DNA from: Nocardioides marinisabuli
Lineage (GTDB): Bacteria > Actinomycetota > Actinomycetes > Propionibacteriales > Nocardioidaceae
NCBI RefSeq assembly: GCF_013466785.1
Contig: NZ_CP059163.1
Span: 372,001 to 436,000 of the forward strand
Reading direction: 5' to 3'
DNA length: 64,000 bases
Part shown: positions 9,534-19,256 of the stretch, piece after piece
Layout: every line of letters begins with the position of its first letter
Position numbering within the stretch: the first letter of the stretch is position 1
Made by a program: the position numbers and the translations under genes
Notes under the pieces: generated by a model
What the model was told of the DNA's origin: nothing
The model's input: only the letters and a program-made list of their open reading frames with translations
The model's database searches: none

Positions 9534-10502
9534 TCAACGATCGGTGGGGCGGTCGGTGCTGTGCGGTGGCGCGGGTACGACGACGGTGCCCGCGCCGCCC
9601 TCGGCGGCGGGGACCAGGTGCTCGAGGTCGGTGATCGCGGCGTGCCGGCCGCCGGCCTCGACGAAGCGGCAGGCGGCCTCGACCTTGGGGCCCATCGACC
9701 CGCTGGCGAAGTGACCCTGACGTGCGTGGTCGCGCAGGGCGGCGGTGTCGATGCGCCCCAGGGGCTGCGGGTCGGGGCCCTCGAAGCCCAGCACCGCCGC
9801 GGGGACGTCGGTGCCGACGACCAGCACCTCGGCGCCGAGGGCGCGCGCGAGCACCGCCGCCGCGAGGTCCTTGTCGATCACGGCCTCGACGCCGCGCAGG
9901 GTGCCGTCGGCCTCGCGCACGACCGGGACTCCCCCGCCGCCGGCGACCACGACGACGTACCCGGCCGCGGACAGGGTGGCGGCCGCGGGCGCGTCGAGGA
10001 CCTCCCGCGGCTCCGGCGAGGCGACCACGCGCCGCCAGCCGCGCTCGCCGCGCGGCTCCCAGGTCTCGCCGTGCTCGACGAGCACCTGGGCCTCGGCCTC
10101 GGGCAGGAAGCGCCCGACGGGCTTGGTGGGCCGCGCCCAGCAGGGGTCGTCACGGTCGACCAGGGTGCGGGTGACCAGGGCCGCGGTCGGGGTGCGCAGC
10201 CCGCGCCCGGCCAGGGCCGCCTCGAGGGCGTTCATCAGCACGAAGCCGAGCGTCGCCTGGGTCTGGGCGCCGCACCAGTCGAGCGGCACCGGCGGGACGA
10301 CGGCGGCGGCGAGCTCGTTCTTGACCAGCAGGTTGCCGACCTGGGGCCCGTTGCCGTGCGTGAGCACCACGTCGTGGCCCGCCGCGACCAGGTCGGCCAC
10401 GGCGGCCGCGGCGCCGCGGGCCGCCGTGATCTGGTCACCGGGCCGCGCCGACCCGTCGGGGCCGGTCATCGCGTTGCCGCCGAGCGCGACCAGGACCCTC
10501 AT
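9534..10502 (-). CDS. arcC: Carbamate kinase
   Basis: A 322-residue amino-acid-kinase-fold enzyme that turns carbamoyl phosphate plus ADP into ATP, ammonia and CO2. Motifs follow the family: VALGGNAM at the start, [31 protein letters not shown], a central [34 protein letters not shown], and [16 protein letters not shown] near the end. ATG at 10500-10502 fits the conserved [10 protein letters not shown] start. There are no arginine deiminase genes beside it; its downstream partner is the ring-opening amidohydrolase, and the oxamate-carbamoyltransferase-like trio lies in the same island. It is therefore more likely an ureide-catabolic kinase (AllK-like) than part of arginine fermentation. Confidence 0.93.
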   Translation of the reverse strand: MRVLVALGGNAMTGPDGSARPGDQITAARGAAAAVADLVAAGHDVVLTHGNGPQVGNLLVKNELAAAVVPPVPLDWCGAQTQATLGFVLMNALEAALAGRGLRTPTAALVTRTLVDRDDPCWARPTKPVGRFLPEAEAQVLVEHGETWEPRGERGWRRVVASPEPREVLDAPAAATLSAAGYVVVVAGGGGVPVVREADGTLRGVEAVIDKDLAAAVLARALGAEVLVVGTDVPAAVLGFEGPDPQPLGRIDTAALRDHARQGHFASGSMGPKVEAACRFVEAGGRHAAITDLEHLVPAAEGGAGTVVVPAPPHSTDRPTDR

Positions 10503-10558
10503 GCTCCGAGGGTAGGGACGGCGTCGGGGGGCGGCACCGTGCGCGGCCACCACGCTGG

Positions 10559-10595
10559 ACGGACCCGCCTGGCAGGAGTTGCCAAGCGGGTCCGT
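10559..10595 (-). terminator. Hairpin downstream of the M14 carboxypeptidase gene
   Basis: A perfect 10-bp stem (ACGGACCCGC at 10559-10568 against GCGGGTCCGT at 10586-10595) sits 17 bases past the M14 stop on its transcribed strand, with no clear T-run. It also lies in the upstream region of carbamate kinase, and its loop holds the shared motif noted separately, so it could serve both roles. Confidence 0.55.
10573..10586 (-). promoter_or_regulatory. Shared 14-base motif upstream of the carbamate kinase operon
   Basis: Read on the minus strand this is CTTGGCAACTCCTG, ending 71 bases before the carbamate kinase ATG. The identical 14 bases occur on the plus strand at 33237-33250, 74 bases before the DUF2877 start and beside the pucR gene. 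Same orientation and nearly the same distance suggest a common regulator site, with PucR the obvious candidate. Function is inferred. Confidence 0.45.
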
Positions 10596-10612
10596 CGTGG
10601 TTCAGCGGGCGC

Positions 10613-13609
10613 TCAGCCCAGGCGCAGCACCACCGGCGCGGAGACGCTGCGGGTGGCGACGTCGTCGCCCTTGCGCACGGCCTTGAGCTTGTGGCGGCCG
10701 GTGCCCAGCTTCAGGGTCACCGTGACGGTGCCGTCGTCGCCCTCGGTGATCTCGAGGACCTCCACCTTGGTGCCCTTGTCCTTGACCAGCACGGTGCCGG
10801 TGCCCGGCTCGTCGTCGACCTCGACGGTGACGGTCACGACGGCCTTCCGCTTGTTCTTGGCCTCGGCCTCGAGCGTGGTCGTCGAGGTGCCGCGGGTCTC
10901 CTCCTCGGGAGCCACGACCGCCTCGCCGGCCGGCGCGGCCCACATCAGGGCGCGGGCGGCCTGGCTCAGCCCGCCCTTGGGGTGGGTGCGGAAGAACACC
11001 GAGGTGCCGAAGACCAGGGACTTGGCGCCGGTCGCCTCGTCGACGGAGGAGACCACCGAGGCGTTGCCCGCCGCGGCCTCGGGACCGTCCGTGGCGTTCG
11101 AGGCGCGCCAGTGACCGGCCAGGAAGGGCTTCTCGGCGTCGTAGGTCTGCTCGACCGTGACGCCCTCACCGAGGCCGGTGAAGGAGTAGGCCGAGTAGAT
11201 GAAGGCGTGGTCCTGGGCGTAGGGCGCCAGCACCGAGCCCTCCGCGGTGTCGACGGCCACGATGCCGTTGCCGCGGCTGCTGCCGCTGACGACCTCGCCC
11301 TCCATCAGCCCGAAGGAGACCGCCGCCTCGAAGCCGCGGTTGGTGCGTCCGAGGAGGGCGCCGCCCTCGTCGACGAAGGCCTGCACGGCCGCGCGGGCGG
11401 CCGAGCCCTCCGCCGGGTTGAAGGTCGAGGCCACCCAGAGCACGTCGACGTCGTCCATCAGCGACGGGTCGGCCTCGAGCGTGCCCGTGGAGAGCTGCAC
11501 GAGGTCGTCGAAGCCGAGCTCGGTCAGCGACAGCTTGTCGTCCTGGGAGCCGACGTAGCCGATGGTCAGGTCGCTCAGCGCCGCGGTGGTCTCGTCGTCG
11601 AGCGCGTCGAGGTCCTCGGCGGTGGCCGCCTCGAGGGCGATGCCGTGCTCGCGCGCCACGGCGGCGGCCGCGTCGAAGTCGTCGACACCGACGACGACCG
11701 AGCCGTCGGCCAGCATCGAGACCGGGACGCTCTCCTCGAGCAGCGAGTTGAGCGCCCGGAAGTCCACGACACCGGCCACGTCGAAGGTGGTGTGGCTCGG
11801 GGTCGAGGGCACCGAGGTCAGGTCGGTGGCCGCACCGACCGGGGTCGTGGCGCCGAGGGCGGCGTCGGTGACCGACCCGACCTTGTCGACGCTGGCGCCC
11901 CACAGGTAGCTGTAGCTCCAGGCCGAGACGTCGTACATCGTCGGCACCTTCTCGGAGATGTCGTCACCGAGGTCGAGCAGGCTGTTGGCCAGGCCGCGCA
12001 GCGGCTGGTGCATGTCCACGACGTAGGAGCCCGCCGGGTAGGTGGTGCCCCCGACGGTCGTGTCGGCGTCGAGCGTGCCGACCTCGATCTCGTGCAGCAG
12101 CAGCTGCTCGACCAGCGAGGTGGCGTCGCTGGCCGAGCGCTGGTCGTCGCCCACCGGGATGACGTAGGCGCGCGGCAGGCTCACCGGCTCCTGGTCGTCG
12201 GCGACGTCCCACAGCGCCTTCCACTGGTCGGGGCCCGGCACGTCGGCGATGTTCTCGCTGGTCAGCGCCACCTTCGGCTCACCGGCCACGCCGCGGCGGA
12301 AGGTCTCGATCTGGCCCTCGAGCATCTCGCGGGCCGCCACCGGGTCGTTGAGGTAGTCGACCATGCTCTCGAGGGTCTGGTAGGCCACCGCGGTGTTGAC
12401 CTCGGCCCGCTCGGGGGTCTGGCGCCCGCCGCTGGCACCCCGGGTCAGGGGGAGCTCGACCGTGGTGGTGGCGGCGCCGTAGAACGCGGCGTACTGCGCG
12501 GTGAAGATCGGCGGGAAGTCGTCCCAGCCCGACGGGGTGTCGCGGTAGGGGATCTTGATGTGTCCGGTGGCCTCGTCGGTGACCGCGTCGACGATCGCAC
12601 CGGTCTCGACGTTGCGGTAGGTGTTGCCGGGGATCGCGGCGTCGACGACGTCCTGCTCGACCTTGAGGGCCAGGGCGTAGTTGTGCGGCAGGATCTGGTC
12701 GAACTCGTAGTTCGAGCCGTGCGGCGGGCCGGCCGGCTCGATCTGCAGGACCCGCGTGTAGCCGTGGAAGTCGGCGGCGTAGATCGCCTGGATCGCCTGG
12801 GCGGTGCGGATGAACGACTGCGTCTCGGGCGTCTGGTTGGTGATCAGGTCGCGGTTGGGGTCCAGGCCGATCGCGGTGGCGCGGGTGGCGTCGGTGCGCC
12901 CGTCGGGGTTGAGCGACGGCGAGAAGTAGAGACGGTTGTTGCGCAGGATGCTGCCGACCTCCGACATCGGCGCCGTGGCCAGCCACTCGATGTACTGCAT
13001 CGAGGCGTCGGTGCCCTCCCACTCGTTGCCGTGGATGTTGTTGCTCATCCAGATGGGGGTCTTGTACTGCGCCAGGAGCTCGGAGTCGGCCGCCGCGGCC
13101 GCCGGGTCGTTCTTGATCTTCTCGCGCCAGGCGGTCTGCTGGGCGGTGTCCTGCTCGCGCTCGGGCGCGGTGACGGTGACCAGGTAGAGGTCGCGGCCCT
13201 CGGTGGACTGGCCCACGACCTGGGCGGAGACCCGGTTGCTGCTGGCCATCAGCTCCATCAGCTTGGGCGCGATCTCGGGGTGGCCCATCAGCTCGGCGGT
13301 GTGCGCGGCGTCGTCGGGGTTGTCGCGGTAGAGGCGCAGCGCGGGCTGGTAGGGGTACGACGTCGGCATCGCGACCGGGTCGCCGGAGACCGCGGTCTCG
13401 CCGGCGGCGCGGGCGACGACCTGGGCCTTGGTCGGCTCCTCCACCCGGTTGACGGTGCCGGCGCCGCGACCGCTGCTCTCGTCGAAGCGCGGTGCCGAGG
13501 TCGGGTCGGCCGCAGCGGGCAGGCCGGAGCCGGCCAGTGCGGTGGTGGCGGCCAGGGCCAGCCCCAGGGGGGCGACCAGCGCGCGTGAAGTCCTCACAGA
13601 AGTGCTCAT
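10613..13609 (-). CDS. Secreted M14 family zinc carboxypeptidase
   Basis: A 998-residue exported metallopeptidase. The N-terminus is a Sec signal peptide (charged start, hydrophobic stretch through about residue 27, then AAADP). The M14 catalytic domain follows: zinc ligands in NNIHGNEWEG (HxxE, about residue 215), SPSLNPDGR with the substrate-binding region, and DFHGYTR with the third ligand His; ATTTVELPLTRG probably supplies the catalytic glutamate. The C-terminal half resembles a glutamine-amidotransferase-like fold (VLWVASTFNP, LLGRTNRG), ending in an Ig-like beta domain rich in K/V/T. A GAGAG ribosome site precedes the ATG. It is probably a monocistronic extracellular scavenger of peptides, not obviously tied to heterocycle use. 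Confidence 0.88.
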   Translation of the reverse strand: MSTSVRTSRALVAPLGLALAATTALAGSGLPAAADPTSAPRFDESSGRGAGTVNRVEEPTKAQVVARAAGETAVSGDPVAMPTSYPYQPALRLYRDNPDDAAHTAELMGHPEIAPKLMELMASSNRVSAQVVGQSTEGRDLYLVTVTAPEREQDTAQQTAWREKIKNDPAAAAADSELLAQYKTPIWMSNNIHGNEWEGTDASMQYIEWLATAPMSEVGSILRNNRLYFSPSLNPDGRTDATRATAIGLDPNRDLITNQTPETQSFIRTAQAIQAIYAADFHGYTRVLQIEPAGPPHGSNYEFDQILPHNYALALKVEQDVVDAAIPGNTYRNVETGAIVDAVTDEATGHIKIPYRDTPSGWDDFPPIFTAQYAAFYGAATTTVELPLTRGASGGRQTPERAEVNTAVAYQTLESMVDYLNDPVAAREMLEGQIETFRRGVAGEPKVALTSENIADVPGPDQWKALWDVADDQEPVSLPRAYVIPVGDDQRSASDATSLVEQLLLHEIEVGTLDADTTVGGTTYPAGSYVVDMHQPLRGLANSLLDLGDDISEKVPTMYDVSAWSYSYLWGASVDKVGSVTDAALGATTPVGAATDLTSVPSTPSHTTFDVAGVVDFRALNSLLEESVPVSMLADGSVVVGVDDFDAAAAVAREHGIALEAATAEDLDALDDETTAALSDLTIGYVGSQDDKLSLTELGFDDLVQLSTGTLEADPSLMDDVDVLWVASTFNPAEGSAARAAVQAFVDEGGALLGRTNRGFEAAVSFGLMEGEVVSGSSRGNGIVAVDTAEGSVLAPYAQDHAFIYSAYSFTGLGEGVTVEQTYDAEKPFLAGHWRASNATDGPEAAAGNASVVSSVDEATGAKSLVFGTSVFFRTHPKGGLSQAARALMWAAPAGEAVVAPEEETRGTSTTTLEAEAKNKRKAVVTVTVEVDDEPGTGTVLVKDKGTKVEVLEITEGDDGTVTVTLKLGTGRHKLKAVRKGDDVATRSVSAPVVLRLG

Positions 13610-13698
13610 TTCTCTCAACAGGGGGGCGCCTCCCAACGACGCCCCGGACCTGCACCCTCGCCGAAGATCGATGCGCATGGAAGGGGCGAAACCCGAAA

Positions 13699-13728
13699 TT
13701 AATCATTCGTCTCATGAATGAGCAACAA
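13699..13728 (-). promoter_or_regulatory. Candidate promoter/operator of the M14 carboxypeptidase gene
   Basis: This is an unusually AT-rich patch 90-120 bases upstream of the M14 start. On the minus strand TTGTTG (13728-13723) and GATTAA (13704-13699) are 18 bases apart, a plausible -35/-10 pair. Between them lies a perfect dyad TCATTC-N7-GAATGA (13703-13721) that could bind a repressor. Only sequence resemblance supports this. Confidence 0.4.
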
Positions 13729-13765
13729 GTCTTGCGGCGCCGCCGGGTGGTGTAGTAGAGACCGT

Positions 13766-15125
13766 TCAGTGCCGGACCGGGGGCGGCAGGACCCACCAGC
13801 TGTCGAGCCTGGCCACGGCCGGCGCCTCGCGTCCCTCCCGCAGCACCCGTGCCAGACGGGCGAGGTACGCCGCGATGCCGGCCGCCCCCTGCATCCAGCC
13901 GACCCCGGGCGGCAGCAGCGGCTCCGCGGCGCGGTGCTCGACGAAGCGCCACCAGGCGTGCGGGCCGTTCGAGCACCGCGCGCTCGACGAGCGCGTCGCC
14001 GCAGGCGCGGGCGAGAGCGAGGTCGGCCTCGTCCCCGTGGCGCTGCCAGCTGTCGAGGGCGGCGTCGCCGACCCCGGCGGTGCCGCAGCAGCGTCCGTCG
14101 TTGTCCCAGGCCCCCGGCTCGCGCCGCTGCGGGACGCCGGAGGCGGCCACGCTGCGCAGGCACCGCCGCCGCCACGCGCCGGGGGCGAGCCCCGCGACCT
14201 CCTCGACCCCGCCAGCTCGAGGGCCTCGAAGAGCAGCGCGGTGCCGGTCGGGCCGTGGCACCAGCCGTAGGACACCTCCACCACCGGCCCGTCCGGGCGC
14301 GGCGGCACCACCCGGGGCACCACCAGGCCGCCGCCGCCGGTGTCGGCCCAGGACAGCAGGTGCTCGGCGCCGCTGCGGGCCGCGACCACCAGGTCGGGCC
14401 GTTCCAGCTCGGCCCCGGCGACGGCGAGGGCACCGGCGATCCCGGCCACGCCGTGCGACCAGTTCGGCATCTCCCGGCGCTCCTCGGGAGCCACGTGGTC
14501 CAGGAAGCGCAGCGGGACGAAGCGCCACAGCCGGCCCACGTCGGCCGGCTCGGCCTCGGCCAGCAGCACGTCGGCGGCGTGGCGGGCCAGGTCGTCGGCC
14601 CCACGGACCCGGTGCCGGCGCGCCCACACCGCGCCGAGCAGGACGCCCGCGGTGCCGAGCGTGGCGTCGCTGATGCGGGTGCCGTCGGGGTACGGCGGCC
14701 CCAGGACGGACTGCCCCCACCCGTCGGGCCGGCCAGGGCGGCGAGCCGGGCCACCGCGTCCTCGGCGCCCGGCGCGTCGAGCGCGACGAGGGTGCCGACG
14801 GCGCTGACGAGGCCGTCGAACGCCGAGCAGTCGTCGGTGGCGCCGAGGCCCGCCCGCACCCGGGTCGCCACCGCGTCGGCCAGCTCGGCCTCCTGCGGGG
14901 TCCACGCGCGGGCCAGCGCGAGCTCGGCCAGCGCGAGGGCGAGCCCGCCCACCCGCTGTGCGTGCCGTCGCGCTCGTCGGGGGGCGCGCCCGCGTGGGGC
15001 ACCGACTCCGGGATCCACGGGCCGTCGTCCCACCGGACCTGTGCCAGCACCCAGCGCCAGCCCGCGGCCGCCACCTCCGCGCAGACCCCAGCGGCCTCGG
15101 GGTCGGCGGCGTCGCGCGTGCTCAC
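13766..15125 (-). pseudogene. LanC-like cyclase-fold protein, interrupted by four frameshifts
   Basis: Reading leftward from a GTG (13123+2000, i.e. 15123-15125) that overlaps the hyuB stop as GTGA, the protein is clear only if the frame changes near 14952-14954, 14720-14722, 14207-14210 and about 13965-13985. The first three each look like loss of one G from a G run. The stitched product (about 450 residues) has the alpha-toroid repeats of LanC-like proteins: NWSHGVAGIAGAL, YGWCHGPTGTALL, GRCCGTAGVGDAALD and VGWMQGAAGIAAYL. WC and CC correspond to the zinc ligands of LanC, with the usual CHG changed to CCG. It follows hyuA-hyuB in one coupled operon and no lanthipeptide precursor is near. 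It is either a decayed gene or an assembly problem; the original role is unknown. Confidence 0.7.
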
Positions 15126-17074
15126 GACCCGATCGTGCCACCACCGGCGGGCTCGAGGAGGTCGACGTCGGCGTGGGTGGCCCCGCCGGCCAGCGTGGCG
15201 TAGCCGGGGCCGCGGTCGAAGAACGCCTCGGCCGGCGCCGGGCGCGAGGCCCGCTCGGCGGCCGTCGCCTCCGCGTCGTGGTCGAGGGTGTCGTCGTCGA
15301 GGGACCCGGTGAGCACCACGCCGTACGACGCCAGCGCGGCCTCGGGCGAGACCTTGCGCCACACCACGTCGCGCACCACCAGCGCGGGGTCGCGCAGCAG
15401 CGGGTCGCCCCAGCCGCCGCCCCCGGTCGTGCGGATGCGGATCACCTCGCCGGCGCGCACCGGCTCGGCGTCGGCGAGGGCGTCGACCTCGCGCTCCCGG
15501 GGTCCGCCGGGGTCGACGGTGACCTGGAACGGGGACCCGGCCAGCCCGCCGCGCACGCCCCAGCAGGCCAGGATCGAGCGGTCGGCGATCGACATGAAGT
15601 GCGCGTCGCGCAGCATCCGCACGTGCTTCTCGTAGCCCAGCCCACCGCGGAACTGCCCGGCGCCGCCGCTGTCGACGGCCAGCGAGAGCCGCTCGACCAG
15701 GAACGGGAAGCGGGCCTCGGTGAACTCGGTGGGCAGGTTGCGGGAGTCGGGCACCACGTGGATGGTGTCCTCGCCGTCGCCGTGGGGGCGCCCGCCCGAG
15801 CCGCCGCCGAGGACCTCGCGCATCAGGTAGGGACGCCCGTCGGCGTCGTCGCCGTACACGCCGGTGTAGCGGATCGTCTCCTGGTCGGCCGGCATCTGCC
15901 CGTCGACCGCCTTGGCGACCACCCCGGCCAGCACCCCCAGCAGGCGCAGGATCACGAAGGTGCGGGCGTTGGTGGGGGCCGGGAAGACCGGCGTGAGCAG
16001 CGTGCCCGGCTCGGGGAAGCGCATCTCGATCAGCGGCACCACGCCCTCGTTGACGTCGAGCTCGGCCATCCGCTCGGGGGTCTCGGCGAGGTTGCGCAGC
16101 ACCGGGGCCAGCCACTTCTTGAGGAACACACCGTCGGAGTAGTCGCCGCAGTGGTTGATCGGCCCGCGCGCCTGGGGCCCGGTGCCGTCGAAGTCGACGA
16201 CCAGCCGCTCGCCGTCGGGGTCCTCGGGCGGGGTGCGGGTCAGCGTGATCCGCTGGGTGTGCAGCCGGGGCTCGTCGACGCCGTCGTGCTCGGCGTAGTC
16301 CTCCCACGTCCACGAGCCGACCGGGATGCGGCTGAGGATCTCGCGGCGGTACGTCGTCGTGGTGCGGTCGATGATCGCGTCGAAGCACGACTCCACGACC
16401 TCGACCCCGTAGCGGTCGAAGAGCTCGCCGAGCCGGCGCGCGCCCATCAGGCAGGCCGAGCACTCGGCGTCGAGGTCGGCGGCCAGCGACTCGGGCATCC
16501 GCGAGTTGCGGGTCATGATCGCCAGCGCCGCGCGGTTGGGCACCCCGGCGTCCCACAGCTTGATGGGCGGCACCATCAGGCCCTCCTCGAAGACGCTCGT
16601 CGCGCCCGAGGGCATCGAGCCCGGCACCGCTCCCCCGATGTCGTCGTGGTGGCCGAAGGCCTGCACGAACGCGACCACCCGGCGCTCCCCCTCGGGGCCG
16701 CTGAACACAGGAACGGTGACGCACAGGTCGGGCAGGTGCCCGATGCCGCCCTCGGATCGGTAGACGTCGTTGTGGAAGAAGACGTCGCCCTCGCGCATCT
16801 GCTCGATCGGGAAGTCGCGGGCCACCGGGTGCACCAGCGCCGAGTAGGAGCGCCCGGTGAGCTTGCGCAGCAGCCGGTCGTGGATGCCGGCACGGAAGTC
16901 GTGGGCGTCGCGGATCATCGGGCTGCGGCTGGTGCGCGCGATCGCGGTCTCGACCTCGGCCTCGACGCTGGTCAGGGTGCCCTGCACGATCTCCACCAGC
17001 ACCGGGTCGGCGCCGGCGCCCCGGTCGTCGGTGAGGAAGCCGAAGGGGAAGGCGGTGGGGGCGCGGCGGCTCAT
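15122..17074 (-). CDS. hyuB: Hydantoinase B/oxoprolinase family protein (HyuB)
   Basis: A 650-residue HyuB-type subunit, the partner of HyuA in ATP-dependent N-methylhydantoinases, 5-oxoprolinases and acetone/acetophenone carboxylases. Family features are DPVLVEIVQGTLTSVEAE near the N-terminus, SRSPMIRDAHDF, FFHNDVYRSEGGIGHLPD, AFGHHDDIGGAVPGSMP (the metal-binding-like HHDDIGG), RGPINH, and the late GGGSGGRPHGDGED and TTGGGGWGDPLLRDP. It overlaps the hyuA stop by ATGA and its own stop overlaps the LanC-like start by GTGA. The pair would hydrolyse or carboxylate a small heterocycle or ketone with ATP; the substrate is unknown. The heterocycle-linked neighbourhood favours a hydantoin- or lactam-like compound. 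Confidence 0.88.
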   Translation of the reverse strand: MSRRAPTAFPFGFLTDDRGAGADPVLVEIVQGTLTSVEAEVETAIARTSRSPMIRDAHDFRAGIHDRLLRKLTGRSYSALVHPVARDFPIEQMREGDVFFHNDVYRSEGGIGHLPDLCVTVPVFSGPEGERRVVAFVQAFGHHDDIGGAVPGSMPSGATSVFEEGLMVPPIKLWDAGVPNRAALAIMTRNSRMPESLAADLDAECSACLMGARRLGELFDRYGVEVVESCFDAIIDRTTTTYRREILSRIPVGSWTWEDYAEHDGVDEPRLHTQRITLTRTPPEDPDGERLVVDFDGTGPQARGPINHCGDYSDGVFLKKWLAPVLRNLAETPERMAELDVNEGVVPLIEMRFPEPGTLLTPVFPAPTNARTFVILRLLGVLAGVVAKAVDGQMPADQETIRYTGVYGDDADGRPYLMREVLGGGSGGRPHGDGEDTIHVVPDSRNLPTEFTEARFPFLVERLSLAVDSGGAGQFRGGLGYEKHVRMLRDAHFMSIADRSILACWGVRGGLAGSPFQVTVDPGGPREREVDALADAEPVRAGEVIRIRTTGGGGWGDPLLRDPALVVRDVVWRKVSPEAALASYGVVLTGSLDDDTLDHDAEATAAERASRPAPAEAFFDRGPGYATLAGGATHADVDLLEPAGGGTIGS

Positions 17075-19160
17075 CGGGTCTCCTCCCGGGTCACGACCAG
17101 GTTGAGGTGCTGGTCGACCCGGGCTGTGAAGCCGGGGTGCAGCGGCACCGTGGAGCCGAACTCCTCCGCGACACGAACGCCGGGCCGGTCACCACGGTGC
17201 CCGGGGCCAGGTCGGTGCGCTGGTGCACCGGGGTGTCGACGTACCCGTCGCCGGCCTCGAAGCAGACCGGCCGGCGGCCGGTCTCGACCGGCGGGCCGGG
17301 CGGCGGGTCGGGCACCGGGTGCCGGCGGATCTCGGGGCGCCGGATCGGGCCGATGCCCGAGACCCGCAGGTTGACCCACTCGACCTGCTGGGTGGGGTCG
17401 CCCGCGAAGTCGTAGCCGTAGAGCGCGCGGTGCTCGGCGTGGAAGCGCCGGGCGACCTCGTCGAGCGTCTCCTGCCCGACCGGTCCCTCGGGCACCGCGA
17501 CCCGCACCTCGAAGGCCTGCCCGAAGTAGCGCAGGTCGGCGGTGCGCACGAAGCGGTGCTCGGCCTCCTCGAAGCCCTCGCCCCTCAGGGCCCGGGCCGC
17601 CCGGACCCCCAGCTCGTCGAGCACCCGCGCCACGTCGGCGGCGGCGAGCTGCTCGGCCAGGCGCACGTGGGTCTGCACGTAGTCGTTCTTGACGTCGACG
17701 GTCAGCAGCCCGAAGGCCGAGACGTTGCCGGGGTCGGGCGGCACCAGCACGGTCGCGATGCCCAGCACGTCCATCAGCCGGCACAGCAGCAGCGAGCCGG
17801 AGCCGCCGAAGGTGGTCAGGGTGAAGTCGCGGACGTCGAGGCCGCGCTTGACGGTGACCTGGCGCAGCGCGTTGGCCTGGTTCCACGCCGAGATCTCCAG
17901 GACCCCGGTCGCGCACGCCTCCGGGCTCAGCCCGAGCCGGTCGGCGAGCGCCTCCACCCCGGCGCGGGCGGCCTCGACGTCGAGCGGGATCTCCCCGCCC
18001 AGCAGGTGGGGCGGGATGCGGCCCAGCACGACGTGGGCGTCGGTGATGGTCACATCGCGACCGCCCCGGGCGTAGCAGAGCGGACCCGGGTCGGCCCCGG
18101 CCGAGTGCGGGCCGACCTTGAGCGTGCCCTCGGGCGAGAGCCAGGCGATCGAGCCGCCGCCGGCCCCGACGGTCACCACGTCGATCATCGGGATCTTGGA
18201 GGGGTAGGCACCCACCGACCCCTCGGTGGTCAGGGTCGGCTCGCCGTCGACGACCACGGAGACGTCGGTCGAGGTGCCGCCGCCGTCGGAGGTCAGCACC
18301 CGGTCGAAGCCGGCCACCCGGGCGATCAGCGCGGCGCCGAGCGCGCCCGCGGCGGGCCCGGAGAGCACGGTGGTGATCGGCTGGTGCACGACCTCCTCGG
18401 CCGAGAGCACCCCGCCGTTGGACTTCATCACGTAGAACGGGACGGCCCGCTCGCCGTGGGCGCGCAGGCGCTCGGTGATGCGGGCGACGTACGCCGAGAG
18501 CCGGGGCTTGACCGCCGCGTCGACGAGCGTGGTCATGGCGCGCTCGTACTCGCGGTACTCGCGCAGCACCTGGCTCGACAGCGACACCACGGCCTCGGGG
18601 TGCTCCTCGGCGAGCACCTCGCGCATCGCCTCTTCGTGGGAGGGGCCGGCGTAGGAGTGCAGGAAGCACACGGCCAGGGTGGTGATGCCGCGCCCGCGGA
18701 ACCAGCGGGCGACCTCGCGGGCGCCCTCGGTGTCGAAGGGCCGGACCTCGGCGCCGGTGTGGTCGAGCCGGCCGCCGACGCCCTTGACCAGGTCGCGCGG
18801 GACGATGCGGTCGGGCTTGACCCAGAAGTAGGAGTTGCCGTAGCCGTCGGGCACCGACTGGCGCGCGATCTCGAGCATCGCCTCGTAGCCCTCGGTGGTG
18901 ATGAACCCCAGCCGCTCGACCTTGCCCTCGAGCAGCTGGTTGGTGGCCACCGTGGTGCCGTGGCTGACCGCGTCGACGTCGGCGGCCCCGCGCCCGAGCA
19001 GCGCGAGGACCTTGTCGATGCCGGCCAGGAACCCCTCGGCGGGGTCGGCCGGGGTCGAGGGGGTCTTGGTGGTCACCAGCTCCCCCGACACCTCGTCGAA
19101 GGCGACCACGTCGGTGAAGGTGCCACCGGTGTCGATGCCGATCCGGATGCTCCGCGTCAC
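17071..19160 (-). pseudogene. hyuA: Hydantoinase A/oxoprolinase family protein (HyuA) with a late frameshift
   Basis: An ATPase subunit of the HyuA family, about 696 residues. It starts at a GTG with IGIDTGGTFTDVV (phosphate-binding loop), then VSHGTTVATNQLLEG, MKSNGGVLSAEEV, SGPAAGALGA, SDGGGTSTDVSVV and GAGGGSIAW, all hallmarks of the actin-like ATP fold. The frame is intact to about residue 662 (GTVVTGPAFV). It then needs a shift near 17168-17174 to continue as AEEFGSTVPLHPGF and end at 17071, where the stop overlaps hyuB by ATGA. Without the shift it would stop at 17091 with an unrelated tail. Loss of function is not certain, since only the last 30-odd residues are affected; a sequencing error is also possible. 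Confidence 0.8.
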
Positions 19161-19201
19161 GTGGCGATTCAACCGGCGCCGCACCACGGCCGGCCACGGC
19201 G

Positions 19202-19238
19202 GAACCTGCCGACCGGCCCCCCGTGGGTTGGCAGGTTC
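19202..19238 (-). terminator. Hairpin after the acyltransferase gene
   Basis: A 9-bp perfect stem (GAACCTGCC at 19202-19210 with GGCAGGTTC at 19230-19238) lies 19 bases past the acyltransferase stop on the minus strand and 42 bases before hyuA. It would isolate the hyu operon from the gene upstream. No strong T-run follows. Confidence 0.5.
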
Positions 19239-19256
19239 TGCGGGCCGGAGGCGCCC

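Noticed and set aside
9534..10502. An arginine deiminase (arcABC) pathway
   Set aside because: No arginine deiminase, catabolic ornithine carbamoyltransferase or arginine/ornithine antiporter is nearby; the context is ureide catabolism.
13766..15125. A lanthipeptide biosynthetic cluster
   Set aside because: There is no precursor peptide, dehydratase or exporter beside the LanC-like gene; only hyuA/hyuB are linked to it.
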